DNA of 63,136 bases from the NCBI GenBank assembly GCA_902586905.1, contig CACIJH010000008.1, positions 1-63,136 of the forward strand, in the 5' to 3' direction. The DNA comes from an uncultured Bacteroidota bacterium (GTDB lineage Bacteria; Bacteroidota; Bacteroidia; Flavobacteriales; Flavobacteriaceae). Shown in pieces: positions 17,623 through 26,989 of the stretch. The first letter of the stretch is position 1, and each line of letters starts with the position of its first letter. Made by a program: the position numbers and the translations under genes. Under the pieces are notes generated by a model. It made no database searches. It was given only the letters and a program-made list of their open reading frames with translations, and was not told the DNA's origin.

Positions 17623-18093
17623 ATGGAATTTAAAGAGCACATACATCAACTGGTCGAGGAGTCATTGTCTCTCCAACCTGATTTGTTTTTGATTGATTTG
17701 CACATTGACGATCACTCGAGAATTCAGGTCGTTTTGGACGGAGACAATGGGGTGAGTCTACAACAGTGCATTAAAGTCAGTCGTCATATCGAAAACGAAC
17801 TCGATCGTGAAGTGCATGACTTTTCGTTAGAAGTGACTTCTGCAGGTGCTACTCATCCACTACAAATGGCACGTCAGTACAAAAAGAACATTGGGCGAAA
17901 ATTGGCAGTGCATACCATTGATAACAACAGTATAAAAGCGACACTAACAGAGGCAGATGATGAGCAAATCACCCTCGAATGGGAAGCTCGCGAACCCAAA
18001 CCCATAGGTAAGGGAAAACACACCGTGGTCAAGCATTTGCAAGTACCCTATGATCAAATAGAAAAAGCAACAGTACAAATCCAATTTAAGTAA
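17623..18093 (+). CDS. rimP: Ribosome maturation factor RimP
   Basis: Assists maturation of the 30S subunit. The 156-residue protein has the N-terminal alpha/beta domain with VVLDGDNGVSLQQCIKVSRH and the family signature FSLEVTSAGATHPLQMARQY (residues about 66-85; most bacteria have SPG where this has SAG). The C-terminal small beta-barrel follows (KRN-like GRKLAVHTIDNN, ITLEWEAR). First gene of rimP-nusA-infB; nusA starts 6 bases after its stop. Confidence 0.93.
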   Translation: MEFKEHIHQLVEESLSLQPDLFLIDLHIDDHSRIQVVLDGDNGVSLQQCIKVSRHIENELDREVHDFSLEVTSAGATHPLQMARQYKKNIGRKLAVHTIDNNSIKATLTEADDEQITLEWEAREPKPIGKGKHTVVKHLQVPYDQIEKATVQIQFK

Positions 18094-18099
18094 TACAAA

Positions 18100-19332
18100 A
18101 TGGAAAATCTCGCATTAATTGAATCATTCTCCGAATTTAAAGACGACAAATTAATCGATCGTGTGACCCTTATGGCCATACTAGAAGAAGTATTTCGTAA
18201 TACACTCAAGCGTAAGTTTGGAACAGATGACAACTTTGATATCATTATCAATCCAGACAAGGGAGACTTGGAAATCTGGCGCAATCGCATCGTTGTGAAA
18301 GATGGAGAAGTGGAAGACGAAAATGAAGAAATTGAATTGACTGAAGCTCGAAAAATCGAGCCAGATTTCGAAGTTGGTGAGGACGTGTCTGAAGAAGTAA
18401 AACTCTCAGATTTGGGTCGTCGTTCGATCCTTTCTCTTCGGCAAAACCTCATTGCTCGAATCCATGAGCATGACAACACCATCATCTACAAACAATTTAT
18501 TGAACTGGTTGGAGAAATCTACACAGCCGAGGTTCATCACGTTCGCAATCGTGTTGTGATTTTGATCGATGATGATGGCAATGAAATCATATTGCCGAAA
18601 GATCGTCAAATCCCCTCTGACTTTTTCCGCAAGGGCGACAGTGTTCGAGGAGTGATTGAAAGCGTTGAACTCAAAGGCGCAAAGCCAAGTATTGTATTAT
18701 CTCGTACCGATCCAAAATTTTTGGAGAAGCTCTTTGAGCAAGAAATTCCAGAGGTATTCGATGGCCTTATTACTGTTAAAAAAGTGGTTCGTGTGCCTGG
18801 CGAAAAAGCAAAAGTTGCAGTAGATTCTTACGATGATCGTATCGATCCGGTGGGAGCTTGTGTTGGAATGAAAGGATCTCGAATTCATGGTATTGTACGT
18901 GAGCTTGGCAATGAAAACATTGACGTTATCAACTTTACCAACAACAACCAATTGATGATTACACGTGCTTTGAGTCCTGCAAAAATTACAAACATGACAA
19001 TCGATGAGGAAAAAAAGACGGTCGAAGTATTTATGGACCCATCAGAAGTTTCCAAGGCGATTGGCCGAGGTGGATTCAACATCCGATTGGCTGGTCAACT
19101 CACAGGCTACGAAATCGATGTGTACCGTGAGGGAGCAGAGGAAGACGTCGAGTTGACTGAATTTTCTGATGAAATCGAAAGCTGGGTTATCGAGGAATTT
19201 CGCAAGGTTGGACTGGACACAGCAAAGAGTATTTTGGAACAGGAGGTGAGTGACTTGGTTAAGCGAACCGACTTGGAAGAAGAAACAATTGTAGAAGTGC
19301 GTAACATATTAAGCGCAGAATTTTCGAGTTAA
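18100..19332 (+). CDS. nusA: Transcription termination/antitermination factor NusA
   Basis: Binds RNA polymerase and nascent RNA and modulates pausing, termination and antitermination. The 410-residue protein has the N-terminal polymerase-binding domain (1-125), an S1 domain (about 135-200, GEIYTAEVHHVRN), KH1 around DPVGACVGMKGSRI and KH2 around VSKAIGRGGFNIRLAGQ. After residue 350 there is only a short helical tail and no acidic repeats like those of E. coli NusA. The operon position between rimP and infB is conserved across bacteria. Confidence 0.96.
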   Translation: MENLALIESFSEFKDDKLIDRVTLMAILEEVFRNTLKRKFGTDDNFDIIINPDKGDLEIWRNRIVVKDGEVEDENEEIELTEARKIEPDFEVGEDVSEEVKLSDLGRRSILSLRQNLIARIHEHDNTIIYKQFIELVGEIYTAEVHHVRNRVVILIDDDGNEIILPKDRQIPSDFFRKGDSVRGVIESVELKGAKPSIVLSRTDPKFLEKLFEQEIPEVFDGLITVKKVVRVPGEKAKVAVDSYDDRIDPVGACVGMKGSRIHGIVRELGNENIDVINFTNNNQLMITRALSPAKITNMTIDEEKKTVEVFMDPSEVSKAIGRGGFNIRLAGQLTGYEIDVYREGAEEDVELTEFSDEIESWVIEEFRKVGLDTAKSILEQEVSDLVKRTDLEEETIVEVRNILSAEFSS

Positions 19333-19346
19333 CGGATTGAAATCCC

Positions 19347-19354
19347 TATTTTTG
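19347..19354 (+). promoter_or_regulatory. Internal -7 promoter element before infB
   Basis: TATTTTTG matches TAnnTTTG in the 38-base gap between nusA and infB, 16 bases before the ATG. The expected -33 position has TTCG, not TTTG, so it may be a weak secondary promoter that adds infB-only transcripts. Confidence 0.45.
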
Positions 19355-19370
19355 AACATCAAATACAAAT

Positions 19371-22004
19371 ATGTCTGAAGTAAAAACCATACGAATCAAC
19401 AAGGTTCTCCGCGAGTTGAATATATCATTAGATCGAGCGGTAGAGCAACTAGCAGCGCATGGTTTTGAAATAGATGCCCGTCCGACTTCCAAGATTTCAG
19501 AGCAGGAATATCAACTATTGCTTGATGCCTTTCAAACCGATCGAACCAAGCGAGAAGCTTCAGAGGAAGTTAGCGAAGAAAAGCGCAAGGAAAAAGAGGC
19601 CATCCGACAACGAATCGAGGAAGAAAAAGAGACCAAGACACAAGTCTTTCAGGCACGTACTGAACTCAAAGGACTTCGAAAAGTTGGGAAAATTGATTTG
19701 GAACCAAAGTCTGAAGACAAACCTGAGCCAAAAACGGAGACTGAGCCACAGCCAGTTGAAGAGAAAGTGCCAGAAAAAATAGTAGAGGAGCCCACCAAAA
19801 GCACATCAGCAGAGGAAGCTAAACCAGAAGTCAAAACTGAAGTAATCCCCCCGGAAAAGAAAGAAGAAGCTGGGACAGATAAGGTTACTACCAAATACAA
19901 AAAATTAACAGGTTTAAAAATTGCAGGGGATAAGATTGATCTCAAAAAATTTGAGAAAAAACCATCAACCTCAGGTACAGACCAAAGCGATCGCAGACGA
20001 CGTCGAAAACGAATCACAAAAAATACTGGTATACCAACGCAAGGGAAGTCAAATAAACCCAAGCCAAAACAGCAAAAACAGCCTGCTCACGAAGAGCCTA
20101 GTGATGAAGAAATCCAAAAGCAAATTCGTGAAACCCTAGAAAAATTGCAGGGAAAAACGACCAAATCCAAAGGAGCGAAGTATCGTCGTGAAAAAAGAGA
20201 CTCGCATCGTCAGAAAACAGAGGATGATGCAGCACAACAGGAAGCAGAAAGTAAAGTACTGAAAGTGACAGAGTTTGTCACTGTTGGAGAGATTGCCACG
20301 ATGATGGAAATCAGCTCCACCGAAATTATTTCTGCCTGTATGACCTTGGGCATCATGGTAACAATGAATCAGCGACTCGATGCAGAAACCCTTTCGATTG
20401 TCGCAGAGGAATTTGGTTATCAAGTTGAATTTGTTACTGCCGATATTGAAGAAACAATTGAAAATCCCGAAGATAATCCTGAAGACCTATTGCCACGTGC
20501 TCCTATTGTAACAGTGATGGGTCATGTTGATCATGGAAAAACTTCATTGCTTGATTATATCAGAAAAGCAAACGTCACTGCCGACGAATCGGGGGGAATC
20601 ACCCAGCACATCGGCGCATATAGTGTGTCATTAGAAAGTGGACAGAAGCTTACTTTTTTAGACACGCCAGGTCACGAGGCATTTACTGCTATGCGTGCAC
20701 GAGGGGCGCAATTAACCGACTTGGTCATTATTGTTATCGCTGCTGATGACGACATCATGCCACAGACCAAAGAGGCAATTAGTCACGCACAAGCGGCGTC
20801 TGTACCCATTGTCTTTGCAATCAACAAAATTGATAGCCCCAACGCAAATCCAGATAAAATCAAAGAGAGTTTGGCAGGAATGAATTTGCTTGTAGAGGAC
20901 TGGGGTGGTAAAATCCAATCTCATGACGTTTCTGCAAAAGTGGGTACAGGAATCACCGAACTCCTAGAAAAAGTAATGCTTGAAGCCGAATTATTAGAGC
21001 TCAAAGCCAATCCATCAAAAGCGGCACAAGGTACTGTGGTGGAGGCCTTCTTGGATAAGGGTCGTGGCTATGTTTCGACCATACTCGTGCAAGCAGGTAC
21101 ACTACGCATTGGAGACTATATTTTGGCAGGTCAGCACAGTGGTAAGGTACGTGCGATGCAAGATGAGCGCGGGAATGAATTGACTGAAGCAGGGCCATCT
21201 ACGCCAGTGTCTTTATTAGGACTCGATGGTGCCCCTACAGCAGGTGACCGATTCAATGTGTTTGAGGAAGAAAAAGAAGCAAAACAAATTGCAGCAAAAC
21301 GCACCCAACTGGTTCGTGAGCAGTCTGTTCGAACACAACGACATATCACTTTAGATGAAATTGGAAGACGAATTGCCATAGGAGATTTCAAAGAACTCAA
21401 CATCATATTGAAAGGAGATGTAGATGGATCGGTAGAAGCATTGACAGATTCGTTCCAAAAACTATCGACAGAAGAAATACAAGTCAACATCATCCACAAA
21501 GGTGTAGGTGCAATCACAGAATCTGATGTGTTATTGGCATCTGCTTCTGATGCGATTATCGTCGGATTTAATGTTCGCCCTGTGGGCACAGCCAGACAAC
21601 TGGCAGACAAAGAGGAAATCGATGTGCGAAGTTATTCTATTATCTACGACGCTATCAACGACTTGAAAGAAGCGATGGAAGGCTTGTTGTCGCCTGACAT
21701 GAAAGAAGAGGTGCAAGGAAATGTTGAAATTCGTGAAACCTATAAAATATCACGCGTTGGAACCATTGCTGGTTGTATGGTAATGGATGGAAAAATCACA
21801 CGCAATTCTTTGGTTCGTGTTATTCGCGATGGTGTGGTTGTGTACACTGGTACCCTAGCATCTCTAAAGCGATTTAAAGACGATGCTAAAGAAGTTACAA
21901 AAGGCTATGACTGTGGCTTGCAAATCAAGGATTTCAACGATATCAAAACGGGCGATACCATAGAGGCCTATATCGAGGTTGCAGTGAAGAAAAAACTCAA
22001 GTGA
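19371..22004 (+). CDS. infB: Translation initiation factor IF-2
   Basis: GTPase that places initiator tRNA on the 30S subunit and promotes subunit joining. The 877-residue protein has a short IF2_N module ([20 protein letters not shown]), then a long charged Lys/Glu/Pro-rich linker (about 60-290), and a second N-terminal module before residue 370. The GTPase domain carries G1 [10 protein letters not shown]2 [10 protein letters not shown]3 [11 protein letters not shown] and G4 NKID. The C-terminal barrel and fMet-tRNA-binding domain complete it. The last codons overlap a hairpin that works as a terminator for the convergent SPOR gene. Confidence 0.97.
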   Translation: MSEVKTIRINKVLRELNISLDRAVEQLAAHGFEIDARPTSKISEQEYQLLLDAFQTDRTKREASEEVSEEKRKEKEAIRQRIEEEKETKTQVFQARTELKGLRKVGKIDLEPKSEDKPEPKTETEPQPVEEKVPEKIVEEPTKSTSAEEAKPEVKTEVIPPEKKEEAGTDKVTTKYKKLTGLKIAGDKIDLKKFEKKPSTSGTDQSDRRRRRKRITKNTGIPTQGKSNKPKPKQQKQPAHEEPSDEEIQKQIRETLEKLQGKTTKSKGAKYRREKRDSHRQKTEDDAAQQEAESKVLKVTEFVTVGEIATMMEISSTEIISACMTLGIMVTMNQRLDAETLSIVAEEFGYQVEFVTADIEETIENPEDNPEDLLPRAPIVTVMGHVDHGKTSLLDYIRKANVTADESGGITQHIGAYSVSLESGQKLTFLDTPGHEAFTAMRARGAQLTDLVIIVIAADDDIMPQTKEAISHAQAASVPIVFAINKIDSPNANPDKIKESLAGMNLLVEDWGGKIQSHDVSAKVGTGITELLEKVMLEAELLELKANPSKAAQGTVVEAFLDKGRGYVSTILVQAGTLRIGDYILAGQHSGKVRAMQDERGNELTEAGPSTPVSLLGLDGAPTAGDRFNVFEEEKEAKQIAAKRTQLVREQSVRTQRHITLDEIGRRIAIGDFKELNIILKGDVDGSVEALTDSFQKLSTEEIQVNIIHKGVGAITESDVLLASASDAIIVGFNVRPVGTARQLADKEEIDVRSYSIIYDAINDLKEAMEGLLSPDMKEEVQGNVEIRETYKISRVGTIAGCMVMDGKITRNSLVRVIRDGVVVYTGTLASLKRFKDDAKEVTKGYDCGLQIKDFNDIKTGDTIEAYIEVAVKKKLK

Positions 22005-22022
22005 TTGACCTAGGGCTTGAGT
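21990..22022 (-). terminator. Terminator of the SPOR-domain gene, overlapping infB 3' end
   Basis: On the minus strand ACTCAAG/CTTGAGT (7 bp) encloses a 14-base loop containing the CCTAGG palindrome and is followed by TTTTTT. The T-run lies in the lysine codons at the end of infB. On the plus strand the stem is followed by A, so it should act only leftward. Confidence 0.55.
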
Positions 22023-22381
22023 AAAAAAGCATCTGGAAATTTTATTCGTATTTTATCTAGCGTTTGAACTCCTTCAAGACGACTCCCAAACATGCCTGTT
22101 CGGATTTTGTAGTTTGGGGTTTCAAAAGTGAGTTTTGCATTTTTTTCAGGAAATGACTTGGAAAAAGAGTCCAAAAACACTTGTGCCATTTCATAGTTCC
22201 CTGAAAAAATTTGAATTGTAAATTGATTGTTTTTCAATCGTTTTTTATCGAGCGACAATTTGCGTTCGAGCACATCATCTAGGTTTTGAGGTGTCTTTAC
22301 AATCAAAGCGTTGTCTTGGGCATAGATACCACTAGCTAGCAACATCAAAACAAAAAAACAAAAGGACTTCAAATTCACCAT
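22010..22381 (-). CDS. Secreted SPOR-domain protein
   Basis: A small 123-residue exported protein. The signal peptide is residues 1-20 or so (MVNLKSFCFFVLMLLASGIYA, cut before QDNAL). The C-terminal 75 residues fit a SPOR fold: FTIQIFSGNYEMAQVFLDSF, then ETPNYKIRTGMFGSRLEG and a final short strand. SPOR domains bind denuded peptidoglycan glycan strands at division sites. The frame can begin three codons earlier at a TTG, but the ATG at 22381 is preferred. It converges on infB with a 5-base gap. Confidence 0.82.
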   Translation of the reverse strand: MVNLKSFCFFVLMLLASGIYAQDNALIVKTPQNLDDVLERKLSLDKKRLKNNQFTIQIFSGNYEMAQVFLDSFSKSFPEKNAKLTFETPNYKIRTGMFGSRLEGVQTLDKIRIKFPDAFLLKP

Positions 22382-22504
22382 ATTTTGCAAATAAAAGATT
22401 GCTGGTAAATTCTCGCAATTTTTTGGTCAAATTTGTTTAATAATGTCAAAACAGAAAAAGTTTAAATAACTGATTTTAAGATGATTAAACATCTAATTTA
22501 GAAT

Positions 22505-22522
22505 AATTATAAATTTATAATT
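22505..22522. promoter_or_regulatory. 18-bp perfect palindrome upstream of the ACIII operon
   Basis: AATTATAAATTTATAATT is its own reverse complement. It is centred about 50 bases before the TAATTTTG element and about 60 bases before the predicted start, a common distance for an activator site. AT-rich palindromes can arise by chance, so this is a candidate operator only. Confidence 0.45.
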
Positions 22523-22560
22523 CATGTGGTTTTAATGTTTTTAAAATGGGGTTTGTGATG

Positions 22561-22568
22561 TAATTTTG
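22561..22568 (+). promoter_or_regulatory. -7 promoter element of the ACIII-cox operon
   Basis: TAATTTTG matches TAnnTTTG, 46 bases before the actA ATG. The sequence 20 bases upstream is GTTT rather than TTTG, a weak -33. This fits a promoter helped by an activator at the nearby palindrome. Confidence 0.55.
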
Positions 22569-22614
22569 TAAACAGAAAGAAAGGTATTTTCCTTTGACCA
22601 ACAATAACCAAAAC

Positions 22615-23892
22615 ATGACTAGGGTTTTTTACCTAAATGTTCCTCAAATTCGCACTCTACTCCCCATCGTGTTGGCTGTAGCTTTCACCCTTCCAACCTT
22701 CGCGCAAGAACCTGACATTGACAAAGGGAAGTCTTTGTTCAATATGAATTGTGCAGCTTGTCATAAACTCAATAAGCGAGCTGTTGGACCTGCTTTGGCA
22801 GGTGTTTCTCAAAAATATGAGAAGGATTGGCTGTATGCATGGATCAAGAATTCTATGGCGATGGTCAAATCGGGAGATCCCCAAGCTGTTGCAATTTATG
22901 AGGAGTATAACAAGTCTGTGATGACTGCTTTTCCGCAACTGAGTAATGAAGATATTGATAATATTCTTGCCTACACAGACTACACACCACCTGCTCCTGC
23001 AACACCAGCTGTTGTAGCCACCACAGTTGCCTCAGTAACAGATGACACGACCTCAACATTGCTGTTGGGTGTCTTGGTTCTTGTGCTGGTTGTGCTTGTC
23101 GTGATGCTGTTTTTGGTGACACAAACACTGCGTAAAATAGCGATTGCAAATGGTATTGAAGTTGAAACCAGCAAGCCAAAGCGCAAACCTCTTTGGGAGG
23201 TGTATATCAACAACTCCTTCTTGGTGTTTAGCACAGTGATTTTCTTGTTGTTTTCAAGTGCCTTTTTCGCCTATGGTTACTTGATGCAAGTGGGAATCGA
23301 TCAAGGGTATATGCCTGTACAGCCAATTCATTATTCACACAAAATTCACTCTGGCGCCAATGAAATTGAGTGTAAGTACTGTCACTCATCTGCTCGGGTA
23401 TCCAAGCATTCAGGGATCCCTTCTCTTAATGTATGTATGAACTGTCACATGAACATCGCAGAGTATAATGGCGAGGAAGATTTGGAAAAAGGTTATACAA
23501 AAGAATTTTATACAAACGAAATCAAAAAACTTTACAAAGCAGTTGGCTGGGATGAGGAGAATCAACGTTACACTGGCGAGACACAGCCAGTCAAATGGGT
23601 GCGTATTCACAACCTCCCAGACTTTGTATACTTTAACCACGCGCAGCACGTTGACGTAGCTGGCATCGATTGTCAAAAATGTCATGGCCCAGTGGAAGAA
23701 ATGGAAATCATGTACCAACACTCGCCCCTCACAATGGGCTGGTGTATCGACTGCCATAGAGAGTCAAATGTCGATTTGGAAAACAATGAGTATTATGAGA
23801 AAGTTCATGCAGAACTCTCAAAAAAATATGGTGTAGAAAAACTCACAGTTGCTCAAATGGGTGGCTTGGAGTGTGGGAAGTGTCACTATTAA
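22615..23892 (+). CDS. actA: Alternative complex III subunit ActA, multiheme cytochrome c
   Basis: Electron-transfer subunit of the quinol:cytochrome c/oxidase oxidoreductase. The 425-residue protein has an N-terminal signal helix and six CxxCH heme sites: CAACH in an N-terminal monoheme domain (about residue 45), then after a membrane helix CKYCH, CMNCH, CQKCH, CIDCH and CGKCH as the pentaheme part. Two hydrophobic segments (about 140-165 and 200-225) anchor it. The frame extends seven codons up to a TTG at 22594; I chose the ATG at 22615. First gene of the actABCDEF-cox operon; actB follows after 12 bases. Confidence 0.93.
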   Translation: MTRVFYLNVPQIRTLLPIVLAVAFTLPTFAQEPDIDKGKSLFNMNCAACHKLNKRAVGPALAGVSQKYEKDWLYAWIKNSMAMVKSGDPQAVAIYEEYNKSVMTAFPQLSNEDIDNILAYTDYTPPAPATPAVVATTVASVTDDTTSTLLLGVLVLVLVVLVVMLFLVTQTLRKIAIANGIEVETSKPKRKPLWEVYINNSFLVFSTVIFLLFSSAFFAYGYLMQVGIDQGYMPVQPIHYSHKIHSGANEIECKYCHSSARVSKHSGIPSLNVCMNCHMNIAEYNGEEDLEKGYTKEFYTNEIKKLYKAVGWDEENQRYTGETQPVKWVRIHNLPDFVYFNHAQHVDVAGIDCQKCHGPVEEMEIMYQHSPLTMGWCIDCHRESNVDLENNEYYEKVHAELSKKYGVEKLTVAQMGGLECGKCHY

Positions 23893-23904
23893 TCAAAAAC
23901 AAAG

Positions 23905-26900
23905 ATGGCCAACCATAAAAAATATTGGAAAAGCACAGCTGAGTTAGACAGCAACAATGCATTTGTCGAAGATTTCAAGGGGCGTGAGTTTGTTGAAAAG
24001 CTTCCTGAAGATGCCTTTTTGGGCAATGAGCAAGCGATGAATGACTCTAAAACCAATCGACGAGATTTCCTAAAGTATGTTGGTTTTAGCACTGCAGCAG
24101 CATCATTGGCTGCATGTGAGGGGCCTGTACATAAATCAATTCCTTATGTTGTGCAACCAGAAGAAATTCGCCCTGGGATTTCAAACTATTATGCAACTAC
24201 TGTTGCTGATGGATTTGACCTCGCGAGTATCCTTGTAAAAACACGAGAGGGAAGACCGATTAAGGTTGAAAACAATACTGACGTTTCTGCGAGCTATGCT
24301 GCAAACGCACGTGTGCAAGCTTCTGTATTGTCGTTGTATGACAACCTTCGTTTGCAGGGGCCTACACAGTCTGGAAGTCCTGTTGGTTGGGCAACACTAC
24401 TTGAACTCAGTGGTCAACAGCTCGATAATATGCAAAGTCAAGGTGAGCAATTGGCCTTATTGACACGCTCTTTTGCCAGTCCTTCGACCCAGCATTTGAT
24501 CGATCAACTCACAGCCAAGTATGACAACATCAAACATATTACCTATGATGCAGTGTCATCATCTCATGCATTAGATGCCTTTGCAAAAGCATATGGACAG
24601 CGAGCACTTCCTACCTATGATTTTTCGAAAGCAGAGACAATTGTTTCTTTTGATGCAGATTTTCTGGGTGATTGGCAAGGAGGAGGGCATGCACCTGGGT
24701 ATGTAAAAACACGAGTACCTGTCAAGGAAAATGGCAAGGCAAAGATGTCAACACACTTCCAGTTTGAAGCCAATATGACCCTTTCAGGAGCAGCTGCCGA
24801 CAAGCGAATGCCCATGACTGCTGCCCAACAACAACAAGTTCTTGCAGCAGTGTATGTCGAGTTGACAAATGGCCAAGCCACTGCAGATCAAGCCATAGTG
24901 GAGATGGCCAAAGTCGTTGCAAAACACTTGCGAAAAGCTGGAAAAAAAGGAATCGTTGTTACAGACTTGCCAAGTACTGAAGCACACCGAGTCACCCTAG
25001 CCATCAATGAAAAAATTGGGTCTGTTGTCATCGATACCAAACATACAACTACCACTCGTCAAGGCAATGCACGTGAGGTCTCACAGCTTGTTGAGGATTT
25101 GAATAGTGGAGCAGTGCAAGGGATTATTATGGTAGATGTAAACCCTGTTTATACCTTAGCAGAAGGAGAGCAGTTTGCTGCTGGATTAGCGAAAGCAAAA
25201 TTCTCTTTGTCGTTTAGTATGAAAAACGACGAAACTGCATCGAAAGCACAATGGGTAGCAGCGACTCCTCACTATCTCGAGTCGTGGGGTGATGTGGAAT
25301 TCAAAACAAATCACTTTGGTCTTACGCAACCAACAATTCGACCCTTGTTCGACACCAAACAATTTCAAGATGTGTTACTCACTTGGTTGGGGAAAGACAT
25401 GAGCTATAGAGATCAATTGCGATCCTATTGGGAGAAAAATATTTTAAGTGGAACGTCATGGAATAAAACCTTACATGATGGGTTTTATATCAGTGATTCT
25501 TACACCGACGGAAAGCGTTACAACGATTCCGTTGCCGATGCGATTGGCATCCTTTCTACTGCAAAACAAGAGGGTTACTCCCTGCATTTGTACACCAAAA
25601 CAGGATTAGGGGATGGGCAACAAGCAAATAACCCTTGGCTGCAAGAGCTTCCAGACCCAATCACTCGTGTGACTTGGGACAACTACCTAACGATTTCAAA
25701 GTCGGATGCAGCAGCACTCGGCCTGTGGAATGAAACCCAGTCGGATGGGTCATTAAACGGCGGATATGCCAACATAACTGTAGGGTCTTCAACACTCAAA
25801 GTACCTGTGCTGATCCAACCAGGTCAGGCCAAAGGTACTGTTGGTTTGGCATTTGGATATGGTAAACAAGCTGGGATGAAGTCTGAAATGCAAGTGGGTG
25901 TCAATGCCTATACATTGTATAATGACTTCTTCAACGTTCAGTCAGTGTCAATTGAAGCAGCTGAGGGCACACATGAGTTTGCTTGTACACAGTTGCAAAA
26001 TACCTTGATGGGTCGTGAAGACATCGTAAAGGAAACAACACTCGAAATTTTTAATGCCAAAAACAGGGACTACTACAACGCAGTTCCAGTAGTGAGTAAA
26101 AACCATATCGAAACCAAAGTCACTTCTCCAGAGGTTGATATTTGGGATCAGTTTGATCGTTCTGTTGGTCATCACTTCAACTTGTCAATCGACCTGAATG
26201 CATGCACAGGTTGTGGGGCATGTGTAGTGGCTTGTCATGCAGAAAACAATGTGCCTGTTGTTGGCAAACGAGAAATTCGCAAATCACGTGATATGCATTG
26301 GTTGCGAATCGATCGATACTACTCTTCCGAAGAAACCTTTGAGGGAGATAATACAACAGTGAATGAAATCAGTGGACTGGGTGAGTCGCTCACGACTTTC
26401 AGCTCTTTGGAAGAGCCATCTACCAATCCTCAAGTAACCTTTCAGCCGATTATGTGCCAGCACTGTAACCATGCACCTTGTGAAACGGTTTGCCCAGTGG
26501 CTGCCACCTCACATGGACGTCAAGGTCAAAATCACATGGCATACAATCGCTGTGTTGGAACACGATACTGCGCCAACAACTGTCCGTATAAAGTCAGACG
26601 ATTCAACTGGTTCTTGTATAATAATAATGACGAATTTAATTTCTATATGAACAATGATTTGGGTCGTATGGTACTGAACCCAGATGTAGTTGTTCGCTCT
26701 CGTGGAGTGATGGAAAAATGTTCGTTGTGTATTCAGAAAACACAAAAGACAATTTTGGATGCCAAGCTCGTTGGGCGTGACATTGCTGATGGGGAATTCC
26801 AAACAGCTTGTTCAAGTGCTTGTTCGAATGGCGCAATAACATTTGGCGACATCAATGACAAGTCGAGCCGTGTGGCCAAGTCCTTGAAAAGTGATCGAAT

Positions 26901-26979
26901 GTATCACCTGTTGGAAAGCGTAGGTACAAAACCAAACGTGCAGTATCAAGTAAAAGTTAGAAATACAGAGACATCATAA
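23905..26979 (+). CDS. actB: Alternative complex III subunit ActB (molybdopterin-like and Fe-S domains)
   Basis: A 1024-residue periplasmic subunit. A twin-arginine motif sits inside the N-terminus (NRRDFLKYVGF, about residues 50-60), followed by SLAAC, which looks like a lipobox. Residues 70-720 resemble a molybdopterin oxidoreductase; ActB proteins of known structure carry no cofactor there. The C-terminal third is a ferredoxin-like domain with four cysteine clusters: CTGCGACVVAC, CQHCNHAPCETVC, CVGTRYCANNC and CSLC, plus a later CSSAC. These should hold three 4Fe-4S and one 3Fe-4S centres that wire quinol oxidation to ActA. actC starts 10 bases later. Confidence 0.95.
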   Translation: MANHKKYWKSTAELDSNNAFVEDFKGREFVEKLPEDAFLGNEQAMNDSKTNRRDFLKYVGFSTAAASLAACEGPVHKSIPYVVQPEEIRPGISNYYATTVADGFDLASILVKTREGRPIKVENNTDVSASYAANARVQASVLSLYDNLRLQGPTQSGSPVGWATLLELSGQQLDNMQSQGEQLALLTRSFASPSTQHLIDQLTAKYDNIKHITYDAVSSSHALDAFAKAYGQRALPTYDFSKAETIVSFDADFLGDWQGGGHAPGYVKTRVPVKENGKAKMSTHFQFEANMTLSGAAADKRMPMTAAQQQQVLAAVYVELTNGQATADQAIVEMAKVVAKHLRKAGKKGIVVTDLPSTEAHRVTLAINEKIGSVVIDTKHTTTTRQGNAREVSQLVEDLNSGAVQGIIMVDVNPVYTLAEGEQFAAGLAKAKFSLSFSMKNDETASKAQWVAATPHYLESWGDVEFKTNHFGLTQPTIRPLFDTKQFQDVLLTWLGKDMSYRDQLRSYWEKNILSGTSWNKTLHDGFYISDSYTDGKRYNDSVADAIGILSTAKQEGYSLHLYTKTGLGDGQQANNPWLQELPDPITRVTWDNYLTISKSDAAALGLWNETQSDGSLNGGYANITVGSSTLKVPVLIQPGQAKGTVGLAFGYGKQAGMKSEMQVGVNAYTLYNDFFNVQSVSIEAAEGTHEFACTQLQNTLMGREDIVKETTLEIFNAKNRDYYNAVPVVSKNHIETKVTSPEVDIWDQFDRSVGHHFNLSIDLNACTGCGACVVACHAENNVPVVGKREIRKSRDMHWLRIDRYYSSEETFEGDNTTVNEISGLGESLTTFSSLEEPSTNPQVTFQPIMCQHCNHAPCETVCPVAATSHGRQGQNHMAYNRCVGTRYCANNCPYKVRRFNWFLYNNNDEFNFYMNNDLGRMVLNPDVVVRSRGVMEKCSLCIQKTQKTILDAKLVGRDIADGEFQTACSSACSNGAITFGDINDKSSRVAKSLKSDRMYHLLESVGTKPNVQYQVKVRNTETS

Positions 26980-26989
26980 ACCAATAACT

